Source of the DNA: Pseudofrankia coriaricola
Lineage (GTDB): Bacteria; Actinomycetota; Actinomycetes; Frankiales; Frankiaceae
NCBI RefSeq assembly: GCF_001854805.1
Contig: NZ_MBLO01000231.1
Location: 1 to 39,403, forward strand
DNA length: 39,403 bases
Direction: 5' to 3'
The position numbers were made by a program, and so were the translations under genes. Under the pieces are notes generated by a model. It had not been told where the DNA came from, did no database searches, and worked only from the letters and a program-made list of their open reading frames with translations. This document shows, piece after piece, positions 10,347 through 18,518 of the stretch. Positions within the stretch are counted from its first letter, which is position 1. Each line of letters opens with the position of its first letter.

Positions 10347-10784
10347 TCAGCGCGAGGCCGGTGCCCAGGGGCCGACGCCGCCGATGCGCTGGACGGAGTA
10401 CTGGACGGAGTAACGCACGGTGTAGCCAGGCCCCTTCGGTGCCAGGAACTCGGCGTCGGGGGAGATGTAGACCTTCGCCAGCCGGTTGAGCAGGTCCCAT
10501 GCGTCGTCGGTCGGCTGAATGGTGGCCCGCGCATGCACCACGGCGTACTGGCTCATGAAGATGCCTGGCGCGCGCGGCGCGTCGAAGGACAATACCGCCC
10601 GCGGGTCCTGGTCGAGGTTGCGCAGCTTCGTGTACCACGACATATGTCCGCTGACCAGGTCATCGCCGTCGGGCCCGATCCAGATCACGGTCACCTGTGG
10701 GCTTCCATCGGGGTTGATGGTGCTGAGGTGAGCCATGGGCCCGGATTCGACCAGCTCTCTCAACGTGGGTGGCAGACCATTCAC
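10347..10784 (-). CDS. PPOX-class (F420/FMN) split-barrel oxidoreductase
   Basis: A 145-residue split beta-barrel protein of the pyridoxamine-phosphate-oxidase superfamily, probably F420-dependent (Rv1155-like). Key segments are GPMAHLSTINPDGSPQVTVI, WYTKLRNLDQDPRAVLSF and the C-terminal RIGGVGPW. Members reduce diverse substrates with F420H2 or bind flavin or heme; the substrate is unknown. The GTG at 10784 follows an AAAGGAG site. Near the C-terminus a 12-bp direct duplication produces YSVQYSVQ, where relatives appear to have one unit. It is probably co-transcribed with the upstream frameshifted gene and the second split-barrel gene. Confidence 0.85.
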   Translation of the reverse strand: MNGLPPTLRELVESGPMAHLSTINPDGSPQVTVIWIGPDGDDLVSGHMSWYTKLRNLDQDPRAVLSFDAPRAPGIFMSQYAVVHARATIQPTDDAWDLLNRLAKVYISPDAEFLAPKGPGYTVRYSVQYSVQRIGGVGPWAPASR

Positions 10785-10902
10785 ACCGTGCTCCTTTCCG
10801 CATGCCGGTGTGCTGTGCCATGAGATTTCCGGCATGGATGCCGGGTGACGGCCATGCCACCGTGGTGAGCCCGCCGGGTGAGGCCTGCCCGGCGGGAGGG
10901 CA

Positions 10903-11397
10903 TCAGCGCGGGGCCAGGATGATGACGGGGATTTCGCGGTCTGTCCAGCCCTGATACCTCGCGAAGTCGGCGTAGAGGTCGACCAGTCGCGGCCACAGGC
11001 CGGCCCGTTCCTCGGGCGAGGCGACCCGGCGAGGACGGGGACATCCCGCCGGCCCTTCAGATGGACCTGAGTCCCGGGGTGGGCGATCAGGTTCAGATAC
11101 CACTGCGGGTTCTTCGGCAGCCCGCCCTGGGAGGCCACGACGACCAGATCGTCACCGGACCGTGGGTACAGGAGCGGGGTGGTGAACAGCTTCCCGGACC
11201 TGCGGCCGCGGTGCTCCAGAAGCAGCGTCGGCGCCGGCCGGCGGAAACCGGCCCCGACACGCGCCACTTGCCGCCGACGCGCCCATTGGTCAGCTTGAAG
11301 ATCCTCACCTGGTTCTGGCCATGTACTTGATGGCCATGGCCGTCGTGGGGGAGTCCAGGCCGTTGGGGGCCTCCTCGGGCAGGGAGAAACGTGCCAC
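10903..11397 (-). pseudogene. frameshifted DUF385/Ddn-type nitroreductase
   Basis: A gene for an F420-dependent nitroreductase-family (Ddn-like) protein spread over three frames. In order: ARFSLPEEAPNGLDSP to MARTR ending at TGA 11305-11307; VRIFKLTNGRVGGKWRV; VGAGFRRPAPTLLLEHRGRR through GGLPKNPQWYLNLIA; then RVASPEERAGLWPRL to IPVIILAPR at 10903. Junctions lie near 11305, 11263 and 11030. Each is repaired by adding one base, and together the three restore the original frame. This is either a decayed gene or the result of sequence errors. The intact order of conserved segments makes the family call firm. Confidence 0.8.
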
Positions 11398-11420
11398 CGA
11401 AGCTCCTGAAAGTGAGCGGC

Positions 11421-11936
11421 CTACAGGGTGTCGGACGCGGCGTGATGGGGGGCGGTCGTCCCCCCGAGGGGTATCGGGCTCATGCCGAGCTTGCGATGAT
11501 CCCAGGAACGGGTGCGCTGGACGTCGAAGCGTACGGCGATGCGCTTGTGGAGCATGAATTCCACAAGCGGCTTCGCCTCGTCGCTGTAGGGCCCGTTGTA
11601 GCGCTCCCAGACATTCACGCCGACGGCCCACAGCGCCTCGGGGTCGTCCACGATCTCGGCTCGGCCCTCCATCGAGACTCCGCGCAGCGTGTCATAGGTC
11701 AGGCCGTCCTCCATCAGGACGGTGACCCGCGGGTCGCGGCGGATGTTGAGCGCCTTCTGCGCCTTCGCCTTCGTCTCGAACCACAGCACTCCGTCGAGGA
11801 CGGCGAACCACATCGCGACGGCGTGCGGATGGCCGGCCGGCCCGAGCGAGACCAGCGTCGCCGTGCGTCGCGTCGCCACATAGGCCGAGATCTCCTCGGC
11901 CGTCATCTCGACCTGGGACCGCCGATTTGCTCCCAC
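11421..11936 (-). CDS. PPOX-class F420-dependent split-barrel protein
   Basis: A 171-residue protein of the same superfamily as the gene at 10347. Core segments are ISAYVATRRTATLVSLGPAG, HAVAMWFAVLDGVLWFETK, IRRDPRVTVLMEDG and VSMEGRAEIVDDPE. The last 20 residues are not conserved. Such proteins are typically F420-binding reductases or oxidases of unknown substrate. The GTG at 11936 was chosen for the AGAGGAT site upstream; an ATG at 11906 is possible. It lies 23 bp upstream of the frameshifted Ddn-like gene in the same direction, so the three genes look like one small F420-related operon. Confidence 0.82.
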   Translation of the reverse strand: MGANRRSQVEMTAEEISAYVATRRTATLVSLGPAGHPHAVAMWFAVLDGVLWFETKAKAQKALNIRRDPRVTVLMEDGLTYDTLRGVSMEGRAEIVDDPEALWAVGVNVWERYNGPYSDEAKPLVEFMLHKRIAVRFDVQRTRSWDHRKLGMSPIPLGGTTAPHHAASDTL

Positions 11937-12536
11937 CTGATCCTCTTTCTCTTCATGCGCTGTCTGCGTCGGTGTCGGTCTGCGTGCCACTTGTGCCGCC
12001 GACACCGGCCGGCACAGTGCCCCTGGGCCAGGGCCGACGGGGATCGACGTCACGATGCCGACGATGGCCTCTCGATGGTCGAGCAGCCTCGTCGGCGCCA
12101 GACAGGCGTGGGGTGCGATGTCCCTGCGCGGACCCGCCGATCATGGGTCGACCAGGCCGCCCGGGGGATCCATGGTGAGGAGACGATCCGGGGGTACCCA
12201 GGGGGCGGGAGCTGCGCACGGCGACGTAGTGACGGCTCGCGTGCCGCGGCAGAGCCTCGTCCGCCGCCTGCTCGCCGGTCCGCCGCCGCGTAGCTGACGA
12301 AGAAGTCGTACTCCCACGCAGGCTCCGGCCCGTCCGGTATTGCCCGAGAATGCCACAGAGCGTGGTCACAAACACGTCGGCATCTTCCGGGAGCACGAGG
12401 CCGGCCGCTCTCTCGCCGGAGACCGGAAGATCAATTGCCCGAGCTCGTGACCTGTGCAGACGAGGAACGGAGATCGCGCTCACCGCGCCTCCGACGCGTC
12501 CGCATGCGCCGGTCAGAGCAACCTGACAAAGCCCTG
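11937..12536. other. gene-poor region with decayed sequence
   Basis: About 600 bp with no intact gene. Its only recognisable content is a short TIR-domain scrap at 12275-12337 on the minus strand. Flanking frames contain stops and unrelated low-complexity peptide. Confidence 0.5.
12275..12337 (-). pseudogene. TIR-domain N-terminal fragment
   Basis: One minus-strand frame reads DGPEPAWEYDFFVSYAAADR, the characteristic first strand and loop of bacterial TIR domains (EYDFFVSYA.ADR). The expected continuation (WAEWIAW and the catalytic Glu region) is absent in all frames, and no start codon with a ribosome-binding site precedes it. It is read as a remnant of a TIR effector gene. Confidence 0.4.
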
Positions 12537-12908
12537 CTAAGAGACATAGCGCAGCCGGAGCGCCTGGCGCGGGCAGGTGTCGGCGGCGCGGCGGGCGTGC
12601 GCCGCCATGGGCGGCGGGACCGGGATGTCGCGACTCGGGCGGCCCGGGGGGAGCTCGCCGTCACGGGCGGCGGCCGCGCGGGCCGCGTCCTCGCGGGAGA
12701 CCGGGTAGCCCCAGCGGTCCTGGGCGAGCACCTCGGGCAGCAGCTCGACGCACCAGCCGCGGCCGTCGCACGCGGTCCAGTCGACGGTGAGCAGCCAACT
12801 CGTCGGCGGCTTCACCGCGGCGCGGGCGCCGCCGCCCGCATGCGTGGCCGTCTCCGACTGAGCCGGGCCGCGTGAACTGGCTGACCACTGCGATGATCCA
12901 CTGGACAT
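12537..12908 (-). CDS. ferredoxin, [3Fe-4S] single-cluster type
   Basis: A 123-residue protein whose core resembles the small single-cluster ferredoxins of actinomycetes: LLTVDWTACDGRGWC (C-x5-C spacing), VELLPEVLAQDRWGYPV, then ARRAADTCPRQALRL with the last cluster Cys followed by Pro. Three cluster cysteines in this arrangement usually bind [3Fe-4S]. Such ferredoxins deliver electrons to cytochromes P450 or reductase-like membrane proteins. It is longer than the usual 65-80 residues, with a 40-residue N-terminal extension and a Pro/Arg-rich insertion between the Cys groups. No P450 is adjacent. The start codon is ATG with GGAAGG nearby; a later start is possible. Confidence 0.72.
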   Translation of the reverse strand: MSSGSSQWSASSRGPAQSETATHAGGGARAAVKPPTSWLLTVDWTACDGRGWCVELLPEVLAQDRWGYPVSREDAARAAAARDGELPPGRPSRDIPVPPPMAAHARRAADTCPRQALRLRYVS

Positions 12909-13236
12909 TGCTGGGTCCTTCCGGCTGGTGTGGGGCTCAGGACTGCGCCGGCGGTTCGGTGGCGGGCGCCGCCACGTCAGGAACTACCCGCGTCGCTGCG
13001 TCACAGCACCTGGAATGACGGCGAGCACGTGACGGAAACGATGCAGCGGCCGGCCCTATGCGCCGCCAGGTCCGCGGTGAAGACGCGCAGCGTGGTGCGG
13101 ACGAGCCGGGCAGCAACGATCGAGGCATCACCGTCAGAGTGGGCGCCTACCCTTGGAGCTGACTGAACGCGCGCTGTGTGCAGGCCCGGAGACGTGTCAG
13201 CGATCCGACTGCCCGTCACCCGCCCCGTTCCCCGGC
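12909..13236. other. intergenic region
   Basis: 328 bp between the ferredoxin start and the lutC stop. No convincing gene or hairpin was recognised. The ferredoxin promoter probably lies here. Confidence 0.4.
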
Positions 13237-13995
13237 TTACTCGACGAGGACGACCTCCAGCGTGCGGGGGCCGTGGACACCCTCGACGCGGTGGAGCTCG
13301 ATGTCGCTGGTGGCGCTCGGCCCGCTGATCCAGGTCAGCGGGCGGGTCGCGCGGCCGGCGGCGCGCAGGCGCGCGAGCGCGTCCGGCACACCGGCGACCA
13401 CCTGGTCGGCGCGCACGACCACCAGGTGGTAGTCCGGGACCAGGGACAGCGCGCGGCGGCCCTGCCCGGGCCCGCCGTCGAGCACGATCGTCCCGGTCTC
13501 GGCGATCGCCAGCGCGCAACCGGTCAGCACCCCGTCGAGCACATCCAGCTCGGCGGCCGTGAGCGGCGGCTCGTCGTCGACCGCCTCGATCCCGCGCGCC
13601 GCGGCGAGCCAGCCGGCCGGCAGACCCGGTGGGCGGACCAGGCGCCGCGCGCCGCGCTGGGTGAGCGCATCCGCGACGGCGGCGGCTATATCTCCGTCGT
13701 CGTTCCCGTCGTTCCCGTCGTTCCCGTCGCTCGCGTCATTCGTCGGGCCGGCGGGTGCGGCCGGTCCAGTTGGGACCCGGCGGACGAGCGCGTGGTAGTC
13801 GACGAGCCGGCCGGCCAGCAGCTCCAGTAACGCCTCCCGTGGCGCGTCCGCCGCAAGGCTCGGGGAACCGTCGCCGGCGGTGCGGTAGTCCCGGGAGGCG
13901 GGCGGTGCGGCCGGCCGGTCGGCGAGCGCGGCGCGCACCCGGGCCAGGACCTCTGCCCGCGCGTCATCAGACGGCGATGGGTCTGTCCGACTCAT
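13237..13995 (-). CDS. lutC: LutC-type lactate utilization protein (LUD domain)
   Basis: A 252-residue LUD-domain protein, the third component of the LutABC L-lactate oxidase system that converts L-lactate to pyruvate. Diagnostic segments are ALAIAETGTIVLDGGPGQGR, LSLVPDYHLVVV and WISGPSATSDIELHRVEGVHGP. The N-terminal half contains the interdomain repeat DGNDGNDGND, encoded by a 9-bp tandem repeat near 13700-13730 that may vary in copy number. The ATG overlaps the lutB stop by one base (TGATG), implying translational coupling. It is the last gene of the lut/rha cluster. Confidence 0.93.
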   Translation of the reverse strand: MSRTDPSPSDDARAEVLARVRAALADRPAAPPASRDYRTAGDGSPSLAADAPREALLELLAGRLVDYHALVRRVPTGPAAPAGPTNDASDGNDGNDGNDDGDIAAAVADALTQRGARRLVRPPGLPAGWLAAARGIEAVDDEPPLTAAELDVLDGVLTGCALAIAETGTIVLDGGPGQGRRALSLVPDYHLVVVRADQVVAGVPDALARLRAAGRATRPLTWISGPSATSDIELHRVEGVHGPRTLEVVLVE

Positions 13996-15704
13996 CACGG
14001 CGTCCTCTCGTCCGGCTCGTCCGGCGCGTCTCGGCCGCCCGGGGCGTCTTGGCCGATCCGCGCATCCTGGAGGTCCCGCGCGCCCGGTGCGTCCGGGTCG
14101 TCCAGTGGGTTCGACGCGTTCGGGCCGTCCAGCGGGTCTGGCGCGTTCAGGCTGTCCGGCGCGTCCGGGCCGTCGGGGCCGGACCGCTGGCGCGACCAGC
14201 GGTCGCGGAAGGTCTCGGCCGGGGGGAGCGGCAGGTCGCGGCTGGCGGTCCAGGCGGCCAGCGGTGGTGGCAGCCGCCCGATCGCGCCGCGGCGGCGCCC
14301 GAGCAGCCGGCCGAGGCGGGCGGCGCGCAGGGCGCGCGCCCAGCGGTCCGGTTTCGCCATCGTCCAGGCGGCCGCGGCCATCACAGCCCGTTCGGGCTTG
14401 GGCGGGTGGCCGGCGCCGCGCCCGGCGTCCACCACCTTGGCCCGCAGGTGGACCAGCATGGACGGGATGTCGATCGCGACGGGGCAGGCGTCCAGGCAGG
14501 CCCCGCACAGCGTCGACGCGTACGGCAGCGACGGGTTGTCGGCGACGCCGGCGAGCTGCGGGGACAGCACCGCGCCGATCGGGCCGGGGTAGACCGACCC
14601 GTAGGCGTGACCTCCGGTCCGCTCGTAGACGGGGCAGACGTTCAGGCAGGCCGCGCACCGGATGCAGCGCAACGCCGCCCGCCCGGCCGGGTCCGCGAGC
14701 GTCGCCGTGCGGCCGTTGTCGAGCAGCACCAGGTGGAACGCGCGGGGGCCGTCGCCGGGTGCCACACCTGTCCACATCGACGTGTACGGGTTCATCCGCT
14801 CACCGGTCGCCGAGCGGGGCAGCAGCTGGAGGAAGACCTCGAGGTCGCGCCAGGTCGGGACGATCTTCTCCAGGCCCATCACGGTGATGAGCGTGTCGGG
14901 CAGCGTCAGGCACATCCGGCCGTTGCCCTCGGACTCGACGACGGCGAGCGTGCCGGTCTCGGCGACGGCGAAGTTCGCCCCGCTGATCGCGACCCGGGCC
15001 GACAGGAAGCGCTGCCGCAGGTGTCGGCGGGCGGCCTCGGCGAGCGCTCGGGGCTCGTCGGTCAGCCCGGGTGGCGCGGGGACGCCGCCGGACGCGCCCA
15101 TCTCCCGGGCGAAGATGTCTCGGATCTCGGCACGGTTGCGGTGGATCGCCGGCACGACGATGTGGCTTGGCCGGTCGTGGCCGAGCTGGACGATGAGCTC
15201 GGCGAGGTCGGTCTCCCAGGCCGCGACGCCGGCGTCGGCGAGCGCCTCGTTCAGGCCGATCTCCTGGGTCGCCATCGACTTGACCTTGACGACCTCGGTG
15301 GCGCCCGCGGCGCGGACGAGGTCGACGACGATCCGGTTCGCCTCGTTCGCGTCGCGCGCCCAGTGGACGACGCCGCCGCGCGCGGTGACCTGCTCCTCCA
15401 GCTGGACCAGGTAGTCGCCCAGGTGCGCGAGCACGTCGTCCTTGATCGCGGCGCCGGCCGCGCGCAGCTGGTCCCAGTCGTCGAGCTCGGCGACGACGCG
15501 TGCCCGGCGCCCGCGGATCGTGCCTGTCGCCTTCCCGAGGTTACGGCGCAGCTGGGCGTCACCGAGCGCCCGGCGCGCGGCCACCGGGAACGGCTCGTCG
15601 CCGCGCAGCATCCCCACCCCGCGTGGCGCCGTCGGCGGCACCACCGCCGGCAGCCCCAGAAACGTCGCCGGGGAGGCCCCCGCCGGCCCGCTCGCCGCCG
15701 TCAC
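13995..15704 (-). CDS. lutB: LutB-type iron-sulfur lactate oxidase subunit
   Basis: A 569-residue protein with a LUD-like N-terminal domain followed by a ferredoxin-type domain with two Cys clusters. Cys 347, 350, 353 and 357 lie in CIRCAACLNVCP, and Cys 400, 403 and 407 in CGACLDACP. The conserved block VKVKSMATQEIGLNEAL and the LUD motif AISGANFAVAETGTLAVVES are present. It is the central electron-transfer subunit of LutABC. It is about 90 residues longer than typical LutB; the extra sequence is mainly a C-terminal Asp/Pro/Gly/Asn-rich tail (residues about 505-569). The GTG start follows GGGGGCGG. Its leader carries the 44-bp palindrome at 15725-15768. Confidence 0.94.
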   Translation of the reverse strand: MTAASGPAGASPATFLGLPAVVPPTAPRGVGMLRGDEPFPVAARRALGDAQLRRNLGKATGTIRGRRARVVAELDDWDQLRAAGAAIKDDVLAHLGDYLVQLEEQVTARGGVVHWARDANEANRIVVDLVRAAGATEVVKVKSMATQEIGLNEALADAGVAAWETDLAELIVQLGHDRPSHIVVPAIHRNRAEIRDIFAREMGASGGVPAPPGLTDEPRALAEAARRHLRQRFLSARVAISGANFAVAETGTLAVVESEGNGRMCLTLPDTLITVMGLEKIVPTWRDLEVFLQLLPRSATGERMNPYTSMWTGVAPGDGPRAFHLVLLDNGRTATLADPAGRAALRCIRCAACLNVCPVYERTGGHAYGSVYPGPIGAVLSPQLAGVADNPSLPYASTLCGACLDACPVAIDIPSMLVHLRAKVVDAGRGAGHPPKPERAVMAAAAWTMAKPDRWARALRAARLGRLLGRRRGAIGRLPPPLAAWTASRDLPLPPAETFRDRWSRQRSGPDGPDAPDSLNAPDPLDGPNASNPLDDPDAPGARDLQDARIGQDAPGGRDAPDEPDERTP

Positions 15705-15724
15705 GACCCGCCCCCGCCGACGAT

Positions 15725-15768
15725 CTGTGTCATCTCAGCGTGCCTATAGGCACGCTGAGATGACACAG
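15725..15768. repeat. 44-bp perfect palindrome, lutA-lutB gap
   Basis: A perfect inverted repeat with 22-nt arms (starting CTGTGTCATCTCAGCGTGCC) centred on CCTATAGG. It ends 21 nt upstream of the lutB GTG. In the lutAB transcript it would fold into a long hairpin next to the lutB ribosome-binding site. Confidence 0.85.
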
Positions 15769-15798
15769 TCGCTGCCCCCAGCGGCGAACTGTGGTGGA

Positions 15799-15822
15799 TG
15801 AGCCTGCCTATAGGCAGGCTCA
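15799..15822. repeat. second CCTATAGG palindrome, lutA-lutB gap
   Basis: A perfect 24-bp palindrome, TGAGCCTGCC-TATA-GGCAGGCTCA. It shares the CCTATAGG centre and the right flank (GATGACACA) with the palindrome 64 bp away. The left flank (GTGGTGGA) has diverged from the matching GTGTCATC. Confidence 0.8.
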
Positions 15823-16026
15823 GATGACACACTTCGACGTCCGAGCCTGGCCGGGGCGGACGGCCACCGGCCGAGAGGACTGGCGGGGCCGTGGCCGGCA
15901 TACCAGCTTTCCCCGTTCCGCCCGTCCACGGCCCGCTCAGCCGCACACGCTCCAGCACTGTGCGTGTCCGGCTCCGCTGGTCGTCGGCCTGGCGGCGCCC
16001 AGGCGCCTGACCGGCACCCGGCCGGG

Positions 16027-16812
16027 TCATCGGGCAGCCCGCGCGGTGGATGCCGCGGGCGGCGCGGCGACAGGGGACGCGGTGGTGGCCGTGGACGCGA
16101 GGATCTCCGCCAGGTGAACGGGTCGGACGCCGGTCCGCAGCCGGGACAGGCCTCCGCCGATGTGCATGAGGCAGGACGAGTCGCCGGCGGTGACGACCTC
16201 GGCGCCGGTGGACAGCACGTCGCGCATCTTGTCGGCGAGCATCGCCGTCGAGGTGTCCGCGTTCTTCAGCGCGAACGTGCCGCCGAAGCCGCAGCATGAC
16301 TCCGCGGCCGGCAGCTCCACCAGGTCGAGACCGGCGACGGCGCGCAGCAGCCGCGCCGGCGCGTCGCCGACCCGCAGCAGCCGCAGCGAGTGGCAGGTCG
16401 GGTGGTAGGTGACCCGGTGCGGGTAGTAGGCCCCGACATCGGTCACGCCGAGCACGCCGACCAAGAACTCGGACAGCTCGTAGGTGCGCGACGCGAGGTC
16501 GGCGGCGGCCGCGGCCAGCGCCTCGTCGCCGGCGGCGGCCGCCAGCGTCGCGTACTGGTGGCGCACCGAGCCGACGCAGGACCCGCTCGGCGCGACGACC
16601 GCCTCGTAGCCTTCGAACGCGCCGACGTGCCGGCGCACCAGCGGTAGCGCCTCGCGGGCGTAGCCGGTGTTGATGTGCATCTGGCCGCAGCAGGTCTGCG
16701 CCAGCGGCATGTCGACCTCGTGGCCGAGGCGCTCCAGTACCCGCACGGTCGCGTCGCCGACGTCCGGGAACATCCCGTCGACCAGGCAGGTGACGAACAG
16801 TCCGATCCGCAT
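16027..16812 (-). CDS. lutA: LutA-type (Fe-S)-binding protein (CCG domains)
   Basis: A 261-residue protein with two cysteine-rich CCG domains: TCCGQMHINTGYA near residue 40 and ESCCGFGGTFALKN near 180. Further conserved Cys are in PSGSCVGSVRHQY and YHPTCHSLR. This is the LutA component of the L-lactate oxidation complex (related to the GlpC and heterodisulfide reductase subunits). The ATG at 16812 lies 4 nt after the rhaB stop, and its GGAGCTGAG ribosome-binding region overlaps the end of rhaB, so translation is probably coupled to rhamnulokinase. An Ala/Thr-rich tail ends the protein. It is separated from lutB by 322 bp that hold paired palindromes. Confidence 0.94.
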   Translation of the reverse strand: MRIGLFVTCLVDGMFPDVGDATVRVLERLGHEVDMPLAQTCCGQMHINTGYAREALPLVRRHVGAFEGYEAVVAPSGSCVGSVRHQYATLAAAAGDEALAAAAADLASRTYELSEFLVGVLGVTDVGAYYPHRVTYHPTCHSLRLLRVGDAPARLLRAVAGLDLVELPAAESCCGFGGTFALKNADTSTAMLADKMRDVLSTGAEVVTAGDSSCLMHIGGGLSRLRTGVRPVHLAEILASTATTASPVAAPPAASTARAAR

Positions 16813-16816
16813 CCGC

Positions 16817-18331
16817 TCAGCTCCCTCCGGCGCCGCCGCGCCACGGCGGGCTCGGCATAAGGACCGTCCTGGTCCTCGTCGGTTCGTACCGCGTCGGCGG
16901 GGCCGTGGCACGGACCAGCGCGCGCAACGCCTCCAGACTGACGTCACCGCCGCCCGCCCGCCGCCCGCCGGGAGCGCCGAAGGCGCCGTGGGCGCGGGCC
17001 TGGACCAGCACGTTGCCGAGCGCGGTCGCCTCCGCCGGGCCGGCGAGCACCGGCAGGCCGAGCGCGTCCGCGGTCAGCTGGCACAGCAACTCGTTGCGCG
17101 ACCCGCCACCGACGAGGTGCACGACGTCGACGCGCCGGCCCGACAGGTGCTCGGCGGCGCGCACCGCCCGCGCGTAGGCGGCGGCGAGGCTGTCCAGGAC
17201 GCAGCGGACGATCTCGGCCGGGGTCCGCGGCTCGCGCTGCCCGCTGGCGCGGGCCGCGGCGACGACGCGGGCCGGCATGTCGCCGGGTGGCAGGAACTCG
17301 GGGGCGTCGGGGTCGACCACCGGGCCGCTGGGCGGCAGCGCCGCCGCCTGGCCCAGCAGGTCGGCCAGCGCCCACCGGTGCCCGGCGCGCCGCCACGTCC
17401 GCAGGCACTCCTGCAGGATCCACAGGCCCATCACGTTATGCAGGTAGCGGGTCCGGCCGTCGACGCCCGCCTCGTTGGTGAACTGGGCGGCGCGGCTGTC
17501 CTCCGTGAGCACCGGCGCGTCGAGCTCGACGCCGACGAGCGACCAGGTGCCGCATGAGATGTAGGCCCAGTTCTCGCCCTCGGCGGGCACGCCGACGACC
17601 GCCGACGCGGTGTCGTGCGAGCCGACCGCCGTGACCGGTGTCCCGGCGGCGAGCCCGGTCTCCTCGGCCGCCTCGGGGCGCAGCCCGCCGACGACCGTGC
17701 CCGGGGTGACCAGCGGCGGCAGGATCTCGGGGCGGATCCCCGCGAGCCGGGCGAGCGACGCCGACCAGGTCCGGTCGTGCGCGCCGAGCAGGCCGGTGGT
17801 CGACGCGTTCGTCACCTCCGCGGCCCGCTGCCCAGTCAGCCAGTAGGCCAGCAGGTCCGGGATGAGCAGCAGGGTCGCCGCGGCGCCCAGCGCGCCGCGG
17901 CCCGCCGCCGACTCGGCGGCGAGCTGGTAGAGCGTGGTGAACGGCAGGAACTGCAGCCCATTCGCCGGGTACAGCGCCGAGGGGGAGGTCGCGGCGTGCA
18001 CCGCGTCGAGAACCGCCTCGCCGGTCCTGGCGTCGCGGTAGTGGTGGGGGAGGCCGAGCAACCGGCCGGCGCCGTCGAGCAGGCCGTAGTCGACGGCCCA
18101 GGAATCGACGCCGATGCTGCGCGGCTGCCCGTGTGCCTCGCCGAGCGCCCGCAGCCCGGCGAGGATCTCGAGGTAGAGGTGCCCGACGTCCCAGTGCAGG
18201 CCGTCGGGCAGCCGCAGCGGCGTGTTCGGGAACCGGCGCACCTCGCTCGCCTCCAGCCGGCCAGGGCCGACATGCGCGGCGAGCACCCGCCCGCTGGAGG
18301 CCCCGAGGTCGACGGCGGCGAACAGACTCAT
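16817..18331 (-). CDS. rhaB: rhamnulokinase
   Basis: A 504-residue FGGY-family sugar kinase that phosphorylates L-rhamnulose at C1 using ATP. Identity rests on the N-terminal phosphate loop AAVDLGASSGRV, the substrate-region motifs LHWDVGHLYLEI and GVDSWAVDYGLLD, the ENWAYISCGTWSLVGVE block typical of rhamnulokinases, and the C-terminal ADP-binding VVHLVGGGSRNELLCQLTAD. Length matches the family. The ATG at 18331 was chosen because conserved sequence begins at once; the upstream in-frame sequence is repetitive Arg/Pro peptide. A 187-bp GC-rich, internally repetitive spacer separates it from the aldolase gene. The lutA start follows after 4 nt. Confidence 0.95.
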   Translation of the reverse strand: MSLFAAVDLGASSGRVLAAHVGPGRLEASEVRRFPNTPLRLPDGLHWDVGHLYLEILAGLRALGEAHGQPRSIGVDSWAVDYGLLDGAGRLLGLPHHYRDARTGEAVLDAVHAATSPSALYPANGLQFLPFTTLYQLAAESAAGRGALGAAATLLLIPDLLAYWLTGQRAAEVTNASTTGLLGAHDRTWSASLARLAGIRPEILPPLVTPGTVVGGLRPEAAEETGLAAGTPVTAVGSHDTASAVVGVPAEGENWAYISCGTWSLVGVELDAPVLTEDSRAAQFTNEAGVDGRTRYLHNVMGLWILQECLRTWRRAGHRWALADLLGQAAALPPSGPVVDPDAPEFLPPGDMPARVVAAARASGQREPRTPAEIVRCVLDSLAAAYARAVRAAEHLSGRRVDVVHLVGGGSRNELLCQLTADALGLPVLAGPAEATALGNVLVQARAHGAFGAPGGRRAGGGDVSLEALRALVRATAPPTRYEPTRTRTVLMPSPPWRGGAGGS

Positions 18332-18518
18332 CGCGCCCTCCCCGCCATCGGCGGCCCGGCCGTCTCCGGCCCGGCCGCCGGCGGCCCGGCTGGGCAGCCG
18401 GCGGCGGGAAAGGCCGCAGCTGAGCGGCCGGCGGCGGGAAGGGCCGCGGCGGGGAGGGCGGCGGTTGGACGGTCCGCGGCCAGGCGGTCGGCGGTTGGGT
18501 GATCGGTCGGTTGCGAGG

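Noticed and set aside
13755-15749. A long open frame on the plus strand opposite lutB/lutC
   Set aside because: It lies antisense to well-conserved LutB/LutC and shows only the Arg/Ala/Gly-rich composition expected of a shadow frame in GC-rich DNA.
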